The notes beneath the pieces were generated by a model. It was given only the letters and a program-made list of their open reading frames with translations. It ran no database searches and was not told where the DNA came from. From Cryptomeria japonica (taxonomy: Eukaryota; Streptophyta; Pinopsida; Cupressales; Cupressaceae), in assembly GCF_030272615.1 (NCBI RefSeq), contig NC_081409.1:245233502-245297501 (forward strand): a stretch of DNA of 64,000 bases. The letters run 5' to 3'. The stretch's first letter is position 1, and every line of letters begins with the position of its first letter. The translations under genes and the position numbers were made by a program. Positions 1 through 10,593 of this stretch are shown in pieces.

Positions 1-135
1 TTCTTCAGTTTGCCACCCTCTCCTAGCCACTAACTGTGAATCTATAAAATTACGTGTGGCTCCAGTGTCCAACAAAGCAACCACCTTCTATCCCTATATG
101 GTGCCACGCACCTTAAAAGTAATTGCCTTTTGAGC
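1..135 (-). pseudogene. retropepsin (aspartic protease) fragment of gypsy element
   Basis: Minus-strand translation contains VALLDTGATRNFID, the D-T-G active-site motif of a retroviral-type aspartic protease with the usual hydrophobic flank. The protease would process the gag-pol polyprotein in the particle. Two in-frame stops lie just before the motif, and the window edge cuts the domain soon after it. It is in the same frame as the gag upstream, as expected for a gag-pro fusion. Confidence 0.7.
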
Positions 136-261
136 ACCTGTCAATCTAGCTAGGGACTTCTCATTCCCTAAACCCTCCTCAGTGGCATTGCTCTCACCAT
201 CAGACTCTGACTGCTACTCCTTATCCTCTAACTGTGGCTCCTCAGCAGAGAAGTACTCCAT

Positions 262-1590
262 CTGGTTGGCCTTAGCCTTCAAAGGACACTTGTGAGATAA
301 ATCCCATAGTTCCCTACACTGAAAACATAGTTTTTTCCGCCTCAACTCATTTAGTGTCTCATTGTCTAACCTCTTTGATTCTTTTTTTTGAGGCTAAGAA
401 TCCCTATGTAAAGGTTTATTATCCTTATCCTTCTTGAAGTGTGGATCCTTAGGAGTGAACTTACTCCTAGAAGTGGAAGGTACAAGATCTCTTGCCTTCT
501 GAATGGCATCCTGCAATGTGAGGGGATCACGTCCCTTCACCCAACCACGAAGAGGCTTTGACAATCCATCCATAAATAGTACAATCAACCTCCTCTCCGA
601 AATGTCTATAACCAACACTGATAGTCTCTAGAAATCTGAGATGTAACTGTCGATAGGACCCCACTATCTCAACTGAGCTAACTCCTTGAAATGGAGTTCT
701 GGATCCTTTGTATCAAACCTGTCAATCAACCTCTCAGTGAAGTCTGCGTATGTGTCTATCTGATTATGGCCCAATGTGACCATACCATGGTGCCACCACT
801 CGCGTGCACTCCCATCCAAGTGCAATGCAACATACTTAATCGCATCCTCCTCAAGCATGGGATTAAGCTAGAAATAAGTATCTAATTTTTGGACCCATGT
901 CCGTGCTGAAGCCTTCCCTATACCATCATAGTATGGAATAGACAACTTTCCCAACTTCTTCCTCATCTCATAATTTTGTTGTCAGTTTCCTCTCATGGGC
1001 ATATTCTTGAGTATAACATCCATATATTCCCTGAATGTCATCTCAGCCTGTAACTCAAGGCTAGAGTCCCTCCAATCATCCATAATCATATCTTGAATCT
1101 CTTGTTGTGTAGGACCGACATTATTCTGGTCATTCTATCTCGGAGGAAATTATGGCATGAGTGCTCTCGTAGTAGAAGAACCTGCTCTAGCATATGTCCC
1201 AATTCCCCTGTTAACCGATGCATCTCCATTACCTCCATTACCCTGTCCACCTCCCTGATTAGCATTATTACCCTAATTGGTATTATTACCTCGGTCACCA
1301 TTATTACCTTGGTTGCCATTATTACCTCGGTTGGCATTATTGCCTTGATCTGCTCTCATCAAATGTTGTGTAAATGCTATAGCCATCTGCTGCAATGTAG
1401 CCTGGAGCTCCCTCTGACCCCTAGCAAGATCACTGAGCATCTTCCTAGTGCTAGATTCTCCCCTTTCCCCATCTCTGTCACCCATGGCTAGTGCTAAAAA
1501 AGGGTCACCCTCCTCTTCAATCTCTGGTGAATTCTGTAGGTTTGTGTTTGACCTATTTCTCCTCAAGTAATACTGATGTGCTGGACGCAT
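262..1590 (-). pseudogene. gag polyprotein remnant of gypsy element
   Basis: One minus-strand frame gives a full gag outline. From the N-terminus: a start near 1590 or 1485 (MGDRDGERGESS), a Gln/Asn/Gly-rich low-complexity stretch (about 1345-1210) made of repeated GNN units, the capsid-like Retrotrans_gag region with DGSAREWWHHG and FTERLIDRFD (about 858-664), a second conserved block MDGLSKPLRGWVKG (about 575-530), and a variant zinc knuckle, CFQCRELWDLSHKC, at about 345-290. Gag packages the element RNA. About eleven in-frame stops occur, for example at 1273, 664 and 394, so it is a pseudogene. Confidence 0.75.
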
Positions 1591-1620
1591 GAAACCCTCA
1601 CAGGATGGCAGGAAAAACAA

Positions 1621-1632
1621 GCTCTGATACCA
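1621..1632 (-). other. primer-binding site (initiator Met tRNA type)
   Basis: On the minus strand this reads TGGTATCAGAGC, the standard plant retrotransposon primer-binding site complementary to the 3' end of initiator methionine tRNA. It lies one base inside the LTR end at 1634 and fixes the element orientation as minus. Confidence 0.9.
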
Positions 1633-1633
1633 T

Positions 1634-2892
1634 TGTAATGGGCACCCTAGAATGCCCAAAAACTAAACCAATTGCTGATAGGAATTTAGTCAAATAGTTT
1701 GCATTCAACTCCTTATTTCTCCGTTTAATGTTTAAACATATAATGGCTTTAGAAATGAAATGTTTGTTTCTTTTTAAGTCTTTGCATAGATTTGAAATCA
1801 TATAACATGAACTAGAAGGAAATTACAATAATGTGCAACATGAAGATTGAACTACTACTGAAATGATATTATTTCCAAAATTATTAAAATCAAATACATA
1901 GCAGATTTTTCAACTCACTAAATACTCCAACATTTTTGACATAATATTCCAGCAATGACTTCCCATCTTGCTGCTACAGTAACATGAATAGTGTCATGCT
2001 ACAGTAAAGTGAATAGTGTCGTGCTACAGTAGCATGAATAGTGTCGTGCTACAGTAACATGAATAGTGCTACGCTACAATGCTGATACAATATTAATTAG
2101 TCTTCAATCAGTCCAATATCTTCATAAAATCATCCCTTCAGAATGGCATAAACATTGGTTAAGAAGTGGAGAAGGTATGAACAAAACACCAAATCTGCGT
2201 GTAGCTGGAGATGCACCCAATATGCCTATTAATGAAGCTGATAGCAATGGATTCCAAAGGCCAAACCCTAAGGGAATGGCATCTTGAATGTCACAAGAGA
2301 GGATAGACATCCTCTAATGCCAAGAACAGATTTGCAACTCACACATCAATTTCTTCTCATATTCAACATGTTGAATGAAGCCACAAAAGCTTCCTTTTAT
2401 TCTTTCTCCAAGGGTCGACCCAACTCACTTGGGCAATGTGGGATAAAAGATATGCAATATAAAACATATTAAAATATTCACTTATGTCTCCCTTGGGTGC
2501 CCCTTTGATTTGCACACATCCCCATAAAATAAATATTAAAGTAACACTTTAATATTTTACAATTAAATTAAATGTTACTTTAATAACACTTCAGGCATTA
2601 AAATATATTAGCAATCAGACTCCAAATAGCGTGAGTGATAGCTCGTCGGAAAGCTCTCGCTGAGGAGTATCGAATCCAATCACCAAAACTAGCCTCCGTT
2701 GTGTCTTGCTGACTTACTAAAAATAGTAAGTATGCCTGAAACTAAGTAAATCAACTCCGTTTTGGCCCAAACTGGAAATGATTAGGCCAAAACACTCCAG
2801 GATCCCCTTAAACCCTTCGTTAGCCCTCGGGACCATGTAGAGATAGGCTAACTCACATACACTTGGTCCACTACTAAAGTGGGGATATTACA
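1634..2892 (-). repeat. 5' LTR of gypsy element (1.26 kb)
   Basis: On the minus strand the LTR begins TGTAATATCCCC at 2892 and ends CCCATTACA at 1634, giving the TG...CA ends of an LTR. The same TGTAATgTCCCC start recurs at other LTR ends in this window (38179, 41554, 55559, 58924), so this is one LTR family or a related group. It contains a 25-bp tandem array (1973-2085). The matching 3' LTR is outside the window. Confidence 0.8.
1973..2085. repeat. 25-bp tandem repeat in LTR, about 4.5 copies
   Basis: Units start at 1973, 1998, 2023, 2048 and 2073. Each reads GCTACAGTAacATGAATAGTGTC plus two bases, with one to three differences between copies; the last is partial. It sits in the LTR and may be a promoter-region repeat, but no function is shown. 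Confidence 0.9.
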
Positions 2893-4038
2893 GGGGGTGA
2901 ATTAGTATACCGAAAAACACTATATTTAAACACTTAAATAGTCTAGTGATAAACCGGTAAAACAATTTAACAGACAAACTGGTTAACACACATGCAAACC
3001 AAATAGCAAATAAGACATTCACCCACAGGAGAAATAACACCATAACACAAGATATTTGATGTGGAAACCCAAATGGGAAAGACCACAGTGAGATGAAACT
3101 CACAAGTAACTATCTGTAGAATAGGAACCAGACCGGTTAAGGTCATACAATGTTCTTTACCAGAACAGATCCTGTTAGGAATCTCAATCTCTATGAGGAG
3201 ATAAGTCTGATTAAAGACTACATTGCTAGAGGATTTTAGATCCACAGAAGTGAACCACCTTGTCAGAGGATTTTACAAAGGCTTATCTGAGCCTACCCGG
3301 TTAAGGGCTTCAAACTTGTCAAAGATGTGAGTAATCAACAAGTGAATGATCTAGCAAATGGCATAGGTTGCTTGATTAGATCCACTATGGCTCATAGCTA
3401 ATGCATTTCAACATTACTTTAGTCTTCAGTAACTCTCACTCTATTACAGCTCACAAACTTGATCTTCTCAGTTAAGATCGTACTTACAAAAACTCATCAA
3501 CCACCTTAAACCCTAGTAGTAACCTAAAACCCTAGAATGATGTCCTTATAAAGGAATTTGATTTCATATCGGTCCAATAGGTTTACAATCCAATTTCCTA
3601 GGTTCAATGAATCTAGACATACTTGGTAACACGACACAAAAAGCACCGCCAGAGTGTCGGCATCGTCAAACAATCGGTGGATGGTAACTTATCACAAAAT
3701 GTCGATTGGTAACTCATCACAGAGTATTACCGGTTCATACAAAATATCAATTTACACAATACTGGTTGTCGGTTTGAAAAAAATGAAGACTGGGAAATAT
3801 GTGTTCTGCTGCTTTGATCCTTCGTACCGCTTGAGATCCTCGAACCGCTTGGTGTCAACATACCGCTTTAGACCGGTAAACACATTCTGCAAAACACTGA
3901 TAGCCTAAAGACTATAATACATCATACCGGTTGGAACAAATTCCGGTTGAGCTTTAACTCATACATATAAAAAGTGATCTCAATGCAAGTGTGTATTCAT
4001 CAATGACAATCACAACATAATCATCAAAAATGCCAACA
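2893..4038 (-). repeat. 3' LTR of copy 1 element, truncated
   Basis: Collinear with 9436-10593. Its minus-strand start TGTTGGCATTTTTGATGA is at 4038. The far end is cut by the gypsy insertion at 2892/2893, so the TGATGAATACTAAGAG terminus seen at 9419 is missing. Several ACCGGTT-like motifs occur in both LTRs. Confidence 0.9.
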
Positions 4039-4053
4039 ATCTCCCCCTTTGGC
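4039..4053 (-). other. polypurine tract of copy 1 element
   Basis: Minus strand GCCAAAGGGGGAGAT lies directly before the 3' LTR start TGTTGGCA. It is the expected primer for plus-strand DNA synthesis. Two similar purine tracts lie further in at about 4131-4138 and 4252-4261, a multiplicity often seen in copia-type elements. Confidence 0.85.
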
Positions 4054-4325
4054 ATTGATGGCAACACTTAGGAAAAAAAAAAATTGACTTCTAAGTGTTT
4101 TACAACAAAAATCATCCTATGAGCAAAATTACTCCCCCTAAGCATATACACTATCCCTTTTGCAAACAATACAATGTATAACTATTTGCTTACAGAGATA
4201 GACATGAAGATATACAGAGCATACATCAAAATTTTAAATACCAGAATACTTCTCCCCCTTTGCCAACAATGACAAAGTACAGCTGAACAACCCCTGTTTT
4301 CATTTGGTATTAAAATAATAAGAGT

Positions 4326-7300
4326 TTATGACAATAAAGAATAAAGCTTGTCAAAAACTGAATTAAAGTCCTGTAAAAATTGCTTCATGGATAAGGACCA
4401 TGACTCAAGTAGGGAGGTAACCACTTCTTTCTCTATCTGCATTTGGGAGACCTATTCTTCCATGGTGTCTATTGTGCTCATCTCTTGAGTCACCGTTAAG
4501 GCATCCAGATTAAGATAGCATTTCTGAAGTATTTGCAGGCGTGGGAGTAGAACCAGTTGTAGTTCGTGCAAATCTTGTGATCAGTTGTTGATCTCTAGCT
4601 CTATTCTTGTAGACTGGATATGAAATCGGTGAACGGTTTGCCCATAAGCTGTAAAAGAGTCATATGGCGGCTTGAAGGTGCTCATGTATAACTGCAAGTC
4701 AGATTTTAGCTTTTGCTTCTGTACAAGCACATCATCATAGAAGAGATGGGGTTGGAAAATCTTACTAAGTAGTAGATTCCCCTCATCTAGAGCGTTCCTT
4801 ATATCTTTTTGAGCCTTTTGCGGATCGGACCAGAGCTCATTTAGCTTTTTCACCAGGGCAATGTTCAAAGCCTTTTGATGCTCTTTCTTGGCATTTGCTT
4901 ATACTACCTCTTCTAGGTTCTGCACCTGATCATTCACTACTGTGCATAGGAGCTTCAATTGTGCCAATGATGAATTAGTATTGGGGAGGTTTGTACTAGG
5001 TATCAAATCAGTAAGAGTGTCCACCGCAACTTGGATCACATCTTGCTCTTTTTTCCTCCTTATCACTTCAAGGCGTTCTTGAGCAACCTTAATGCTCTGT
5101 AGCAGCTCCATTTCGCTTGTAGACTGGAGGTCAATAGGACTGGTGAGGTCAGCCGGTTTGGCTTGACTACCGGTTGCCTTTGGAGTCTCCATCTGAGTGC
5201 TTTTTGTTGCTTCTACTTTCTCTTCTTCCTTATTTTTCTTCTTCGCTTCTTTTTGCTGCTCCTCTTCCTTTTCCTCCTCTGCTTTCTTCTTCTTCGCTTC
5301 CTTCCGCTTCTCCTCTTCCTTTTCTTCCTCTTCCTTCTTCTTCTCTGCTTCCTTTCTCTTCTCCTCTTCCTTATCCTCCTCTGCTTTCTTCTTCTTCACT
5401 TCCTTCTACTTCTCCTCTTCCTTTTCTTCCTCTTCCTTATTCTTCTCTGCTTCCTTTCTCTTCTCCTCTTCCTTATCCTCTTCTTCTTTCTTCTTCTTCG
5501 CATCTTCTTGTTTATTTTTCTCTTCTTCCTCTTTCCTCTTTTCCTCCTCTTTTCATTTCTCCTCATCTTCTTCCTTTTTCTTCTCATTTGCTTGCTTCTT
5601 TGCTTCCTCCTTTTTGTCCTATGCTTCCTTTTGCTTTTCTACCTGTTCAGCCTGCTTCTCTTGTCTTGTTACTTCTGATAGTGTACCCTGAGCAACATCC
5701 TCTACATCTAGAGCATCGACATCAATAGTGTCTATAGGTTCAGTAACCAGGTTTCCTTCATTATCAAACACTTCATCCGGTTTTGTTATTGTTGGTTCTT
5801 TCTCAGCCTTCTTGTTGGCTTGAAGCACTTTGTGTGTGTGTACAGTAGTTGTCATATGCAGATAAGTGTCATTTTCAACATCATCAATTCTCCCTTCTAA
5901 CAACCAGAGTCTTCTCCTTCTAGTGAAGAAGAGTCCTTTATTTTGATTGATGACTTCAAATAGCTCAGAATTGGACAGGTCAGGAAAGGGTTAAGCAAAA
6001 ACTTTCTCCCTTATTTCTTGTTCTTTCTCTATGGCAATGCACCATTTATTGTCTAAAGACTTATACAAAGAATCTAGTGTCTCAGATCTAATTTCTGAAG
6101 GCGACCGGTCATTAGCACACAAATACTTAATACTTTCCTGTTCAACTTCTTCCTTTTCTTCATCATTGAAATCATCAAAATGATCTAATAAATCATTCAA
6201 TAACTTTCTCCTAATATTTTTAATAGTTCTTTGACAATGTGTCAAAGGTTTGTAGGAAGAAATGTCAATATTTACCGGTGTCGATGATGTCGGTTCATTC
6301 TTTGTCTTTTTCCTTGTTTGCCTTGTCTTCTTAGGCTTTTCTTCAGACACAGTTTCTTCTAAGTCTAGTGAATTGCTCTTTGTCTTCCTCTTCCTCTCGA
6401 AGACTTTGGCAAGTACCGCTTCCAGTTTCTTCTTTGCCGGTGACCGCTTGGTCACTTTAGGGCTAGCTGTAGTAACCGATGTCGATGCTAAAGGCACTGC
6501 CTTTCCTTTCTTTGCTGAGGGTTCTTTAATTGGTGTCACCCTGTCAAGATAGGTGTCGGTTCTCTTCTTCTTAGGGTCAAGAGGTGAGGCAATAAGGGTA
6601 GAGGCATACCCGTCCAACATATCATACATTACCTCATAGCCCATAGGCTCCACTTCTTCCTGTCTTGGCTCAACGGCCTCCATTATGCATTCATCCATGT
6701 TGATGGTAAAGCAGATGTCCTCTTCGTATTTCTTGACAATGTCACTGGATATCCTCATCCTTAGGCTCATCTTGCTTATGAACTCATCAAATTACTTGTT
6801 CAGGACTTCAGGGTAGCCGGTTCCAACTGCTTGCAGGCTTTCTTTGATTTGCTTGGTAACCGGTTGGTCAGCATAACACTGAATATCTCCAACTCCTGGG
6901 AAGTAACCTTGGAAGTAGAAGAATAATCCTACCAATAGTTGACCAAACTTGAATTTCAATGCATTATCCTATTTGATCGATTTAAGGTTCAACAGAAGCT
7001 ATCTTTGCATACCAGTGCACAGATCAAACAATGCATCTTCCTTGATCATCCGGTAAGCGGCATTTACCGCTGCAAAAAATACAAAGTTAATTTTGCTAGC
7101 ATGAAACGTCTGGTATCCTATTACCATACATGCATATTTGACTAGGTCATCCTTGATGGAATTGACAGTCATTCCTTGTGAGTCCCTTGCTGAACTGGTG
7201 AGCTTGGTCATTTCGGTCTTGATGATCTTCCTCAGGGCTGGCACTTCACCGACGTTGCAGAAACCGGTGACGGCATGAATAGCTTGCAGTGTGATATCAT

Positions 7301-7646
7301 GTGTTCTCTCAAGATACATCTTGTCACCATGAACTCTGCTTAGAATGATTCGAATGTGGTCATCTATGAAATCCTCTAGGAAGTAAACCGCATTGTGAAG
7401 CTTCTTCTTCTCCAAGATGCTACACTCCGGTTTGATCTTTTTATCCTTCCCACATAATAGACCTAGTTGAGAATGTATTGCAAGAGACCCTAGGTCTTCA
7501 ATTTTACAATCTATGTAATCAGAAATGCCTTCTTCCAATATTACACCAGCAGGTACTTGAGACAGGGCATTGTATTTGGACTTGCGTTGAATGAAGTTCA
7601 TAGAATCGACAGGTGCACTAGAGCTAGCATGAGATGCGGAAGCCAT
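4326..7646 (-). pseudogene. long second ORF of unknown function (copy 1), broken by in-frame stops
   Basis: One frame runs 1106 codons from ATG at 7646 (MASASHASSS) to TAA at 4326, interrupted by about nine stops, for example at 6999, 5991, 5619 and 4899. The first 380 codons look globular (GEVPALRKI, LVKYACMVIGYQTFHAS, FKFGQLLVGLFFYF). Next come IVKKYEEDICF and PMGYEVMYDML, a Lys/Ser-rich basic stretch (about 6550-6280), a helical block, the charged 17-residue repeat array (5238-5560) and a coiled-coil-like tail. I recognise no enzyme motif. A diverged homologue lies at 10594-12451 on the plus strand and aligns through most domains but lacks the repeat array. The protein is therefore a family feature and not a chance frame. 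Confidence 0.7.
5238..5560 (-). repeat. 51-bp tandem repeat encoding 17-residue Glu/Lys units
   Basis: Within the second ORF the minus-strand translation repeats EEEKRKEAEKKKEEEEK and close variants with a strict 17-residue (51-bp) period for about six copies, one carrying a stop. The plus strand is correspondingly CTT/CTC-rich and produces long but spurious Ser/Phe/Leu reading frames. The charged repeats predict a long single alpha-helix or coiled coil. Confidence 0.85.
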
Positions 7647-8165
7647 GATAAAATAGAAAACTTAAGAAATACCTTTTGGAAATCGAGAATTTAGAGCTTG
7701 CTAATTCCACTTCGCCTCACACTTCGTCGATTGCTGAATCACCGCTTTGAGTTCTTGTCTTAACCATTTGATATTTGCTTCTGAATCTTCTTCAGGGTTT
7801 CAAAATTTGTTTGAATTGCAACACAAATCACTTTTTCTTCGCTTTGCACTTGAAAAACTTCTTCGCTCAAAAAAATGATAGTGAGAAATGATTTGAAAAT
7901 TCCTTTTAAACATATTCCTCACCTACCATAATAAATGCTCCACCATTAGGGCGTAAACCCTAATTTGCCTGTTACCATTTCTGGTCTTCTACCAAATGAC
8001 AAGTATCACATATCGGTTAAGGTCTTTTACCGGTGTAAACCGGGGGTTCGAAACATTTCACCGTTTGCTCCCCCTAAGCTTTTCTGATGCTTAGTTTGCC
8101 GGTTCCGTGATTTCCACACTAGGTGCAGAAATTGGTTCTTCTAGCAACATTGCTGGTTTCTTCTT

Positions 8166-9368
8166 CTAGGTTTTGTTCATATCCGCTTGAACGGTTTCAA
8201 CATCAATTTTGCTTTCCGGAGTGATTGGTATATCATCCGATATACTCTTTCTACTTCTGTAGAATCTTGCTGAATGACCTGGTTTGTTGCAATGATAGCA
8301 AACCATTCCAGGTGCTCTCCAAGGTCCATTATTCATGTTTCCATTCTTCCTTTTGCATGTTGCAACAGTGTGACCATGACCATGGCAAATCCAACAGTTT
8401 TCTCTCCATCCGGTTGTCGCTTGATAGCCATCGCTACCTGACTGATAATTATAGGTATTAAATCGGTTGGGGTTCCGATTCACAAAAGATTCCGGACCAA
8501 CTCCTTGAATCCTCTAAGGATATCTTCCAGTGTTGTTCGTAACAGACCTGCATTCAGATGCTCTATGCCCAAACTTGTTGCATGCATAACAATTACCATT
8601 GAACTCATTGGATCTAGGTACATTGTTTATAAAGTAAGGAAAATTATTATAGGCTTTGCTCCTACATACATTGGCAGTATGCCCTTCTTTAAGACAGTTA
8701 AAGCAAATAGGTTTGAACTTTTGCTTACCTTTACCTTTGAATGTCGGTTGCTTTTTTGATGCTTCAACATTTGCACCTGAGGTCTCACCTTCCTCGTGAC
8801 CAAAGAAACCAAGTCCATTGGTATTCTTTACCGGTTTGGCCGATTCAAGCTTTTGCTCTAGCTTAACAGTACTCTTGTTGAACTTAGCAAGTATTTCCTT
8901 TGACTTAGAGAGTTCTTTGGAAATAGCAGCATTTGTCTCCATCAAGTTTGCATTCTCAGAAATGGCTATGTTTAGTTCACCTTGTACTTCTTCTTTTTCC
9001 ATTCTGCTCTCATGAAGGTGAGCAGTGAGTGCATTGATCTCTTGCTTCAACTTGGAGACCTCATGATCTTTGTCCTTCACCAGATCTTCAGCTTTCCTCC
9101 AGTTCTCAAGTTCTTGACACATTCGGATAGTTGGTCCTTCCAACTCCTTTCTCAGGTTGGAGTTTGATTCATTCAGCTTTTCTACTTCTTGAATTAGGGC
9201 TTCCATATCCGCTTCATCAGAAGAACTATTTTCAGATGGCTCCATCAGTTTTTCAGCATGTTCTCTCCTTTTTGCCTGAGAGGCCTTATATTTTACCATG
9301 AGTTCATCATAGGCTTGCTCAGACTGAGTGAGCCGGTGAGTAAGTTCCCTCACTGTGTATTCCCCCAT
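8166..9368 (-). pseudogene. gag-like protein with four zinc knuckles and a coiled coil, one internal stop
   Basis: Starting at MGEYTVRELTHRL (ATG at 9368, just inside the primer-binding site), the frame encodes about 400 residues. Residues 1-200 are heptad-rich coiled coil (EVEKLNESNSNLRKELEG). Then come CCHC zinc knuckles CFNCLKEGHTANVC and CYACNKFGHRASEC, a single in-frame TAG at 8514-8516, then CWICHGHGHTVATC and a fourth, CYHCNKPGHSARFY, in which the last Cys has become Tyr. The zinc knuckles would bind element RNA. Translation from an upstream ATG inside the LTR is possible but less likely. No protease follows. Confidence 0.75.
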
Positions 9369-9403
9369 ATCTCTTTCCAAGTGATTAGACTTATGGAAAG
9401 ATT

Positions 9404-9417
9404 GGCTCTGATACCAA
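9404..9417 (-). other. primer-binding site of copy 1 element
   Basis: Minus strand TTGGTATCAGAGCC, complementary to initiator Met tRNA, one base from the LTR end at 9419. It shows that 9419-10593 is the 5' LTR. Confidence 0.9.
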
Positions 9418-9418
9418 T

Positions 9419-10593
9419 TGATGAATACTAAGAGTGGGGGGGGGGGGGGTGAATTAGTATACCGAAAAATACTGTATTTAAACAATTAAACAGTCTAGTG
9501 ATAAACCAGTAAAATAGTTTAACAAACAAACTAGTTAACACACATGCAAACCAAATAGCAAATAAGACATTCACCCGCAGGAGCAATAACACCATAACAC
9601 AAGATATCTGACGTGGAAACCCAAATGGGAAAAACCACGGTGAGATGAAACTCACAAGTAACTATCTGCAGAATAGGAACCAGACTGGTTAAGGTCATAC
9701 AATGTTTTTTACTAGAACAAATCCTATTGGGAATCTCAATCTCTGTAATGAGATAAGTCCGATTAAAGACTACCTTGCTAGAGGATTTTAGATCCACAGA
9801 TGTGAACCACCTTGTTAGAGGATTTTACAAAGGCTTCTCTGAGCCTACCCGGTTAAGGGCTTCAAACTTGTCAAAGATGTGAGTAATCAACAAGTGAATG
9901 ATCTAGCAAATGGCACATGTTGCTTGATTAGATTCACTATGGCTCATAGCTAATGCATTTCAGCATTACTTCAGTCTTCAATAACTCTCACTCTGTTACA
10001 GCTCACAAACTCGATCTTCTCAGTTAAGATCGTACTTACATAAACTCATCAACCACCTTAAACCCTAGCAACAACCTAAAACCCTAGACATAATGTCCTT
10101 ATAAAGGAATATGATTTCATGTCGGTCCAATAGGTTTACAATCCAATTTCTTAGGTTCAATGAATCTAGACATACTTTGTAACATGACACAAAAAGCACT
10201 GCCAGAGTGTCGGCACCGTCAAACAATCGGTGGATGGTAACTTATCACAAAATGTCAGTTGGTAACTCATCACAGAGTATTACCGGTTCATACAAAATAC
10301 TGATTTACACAAAATACCCGTTGCCGGTTTGACAAAAATGAAGACTGGGAAATATGTGTTCTACCGCTTTGATCCTTCATACCGCTTGAGATCCTCGAAC
10401 CGTTTGGTGTCAACATACCGCTTTAGACCGATAAACATATTCTGCAAAACACCGAAATTCTAAAGACTATAATACATCATACCGGTTGGAACAAATTCCA
10501 GTTGATCTTTAACTCATACATATAAAAAGTGATCTCAATGCAAGTGTGTGTCCGTCAATGACAATCACAACATAATCATAAAAAATGCCAACA
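9419..10593 (-). repeat. 5' LTR of copy 1 element (1175 bp)
   Basis: Minus strand begins TGTTGGCATTTTTTATGA at 10593 and ends CTTAGTATTCATCA at 9419, including a run of about 15 C. It matches 2893-4038. At 10594 the sequence changes at once to the coding frame of the older copy 2 element, marking the insertion point. Confidence 0.9.

Larger units (their letters stand above)
1..2892 (-). mobile_element. Ty3/gypsy LTR retrotransposon, 5' part, runs off left edge
   Basis: Reading on the minus strand the order is 5' LTR (2892-1634), primer-binding site, gag, zinc knuckle and start of an aspartic protease, which runs off position 1. RT and integrase would lie left of the window. All coding parts sit in one frame broken by about eleven in-frame stops, so this copy cannot make a full gag. 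The LTR abuts a G-run that belongs to the LTR of the neighbouring element (2893 onward), so this element inserted into that LTR; the other flank is outside the window. Superfamily is clear from gag and protease type; the clade is not resolved. Confidence 0.85.
2893..10593 (-). mobile_element. non-autonomous LTR retrotransposon with gag-like ORF and unknown ORF2 (copy 1)
   Basis: Direct repeats at 2893-4038 and 9419-10593 are the LTRs. On the minus strand a Met-tRNA primer-binding site follows the 5' LTR and a polypurine tract precedes the 3' LTR. The internal 5.4 kb carries a zinc-knuckle gag-like ORF (9368-8166) and a 1106-codon second ORF (7646-4326). No RT, RNase H, integrase or protease motifs were found, so it probably relies on another element. 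LTR style and the GGGGGAGA tract beside TGTTGGCA resemble Ty1/copia elements. A hand count over the first 185 bp of LTR overlap gives about 13 differences (7 percent), mostly transitions. Confidence 0.8.

Noticed and set aside
1093-1491. 132-residue plus-strand frame rich in Ile/Thr
   Set aside because: Antisense of the Gln/Asn-rich repeat in gag.
5163-5728. Three long plus-strand reading frames rich in Ser, Phe and Leu
   Set aside because: They are the antisense of the Glu/Lys repeat array, where the CTT/CTC composition removes stops in all frames.
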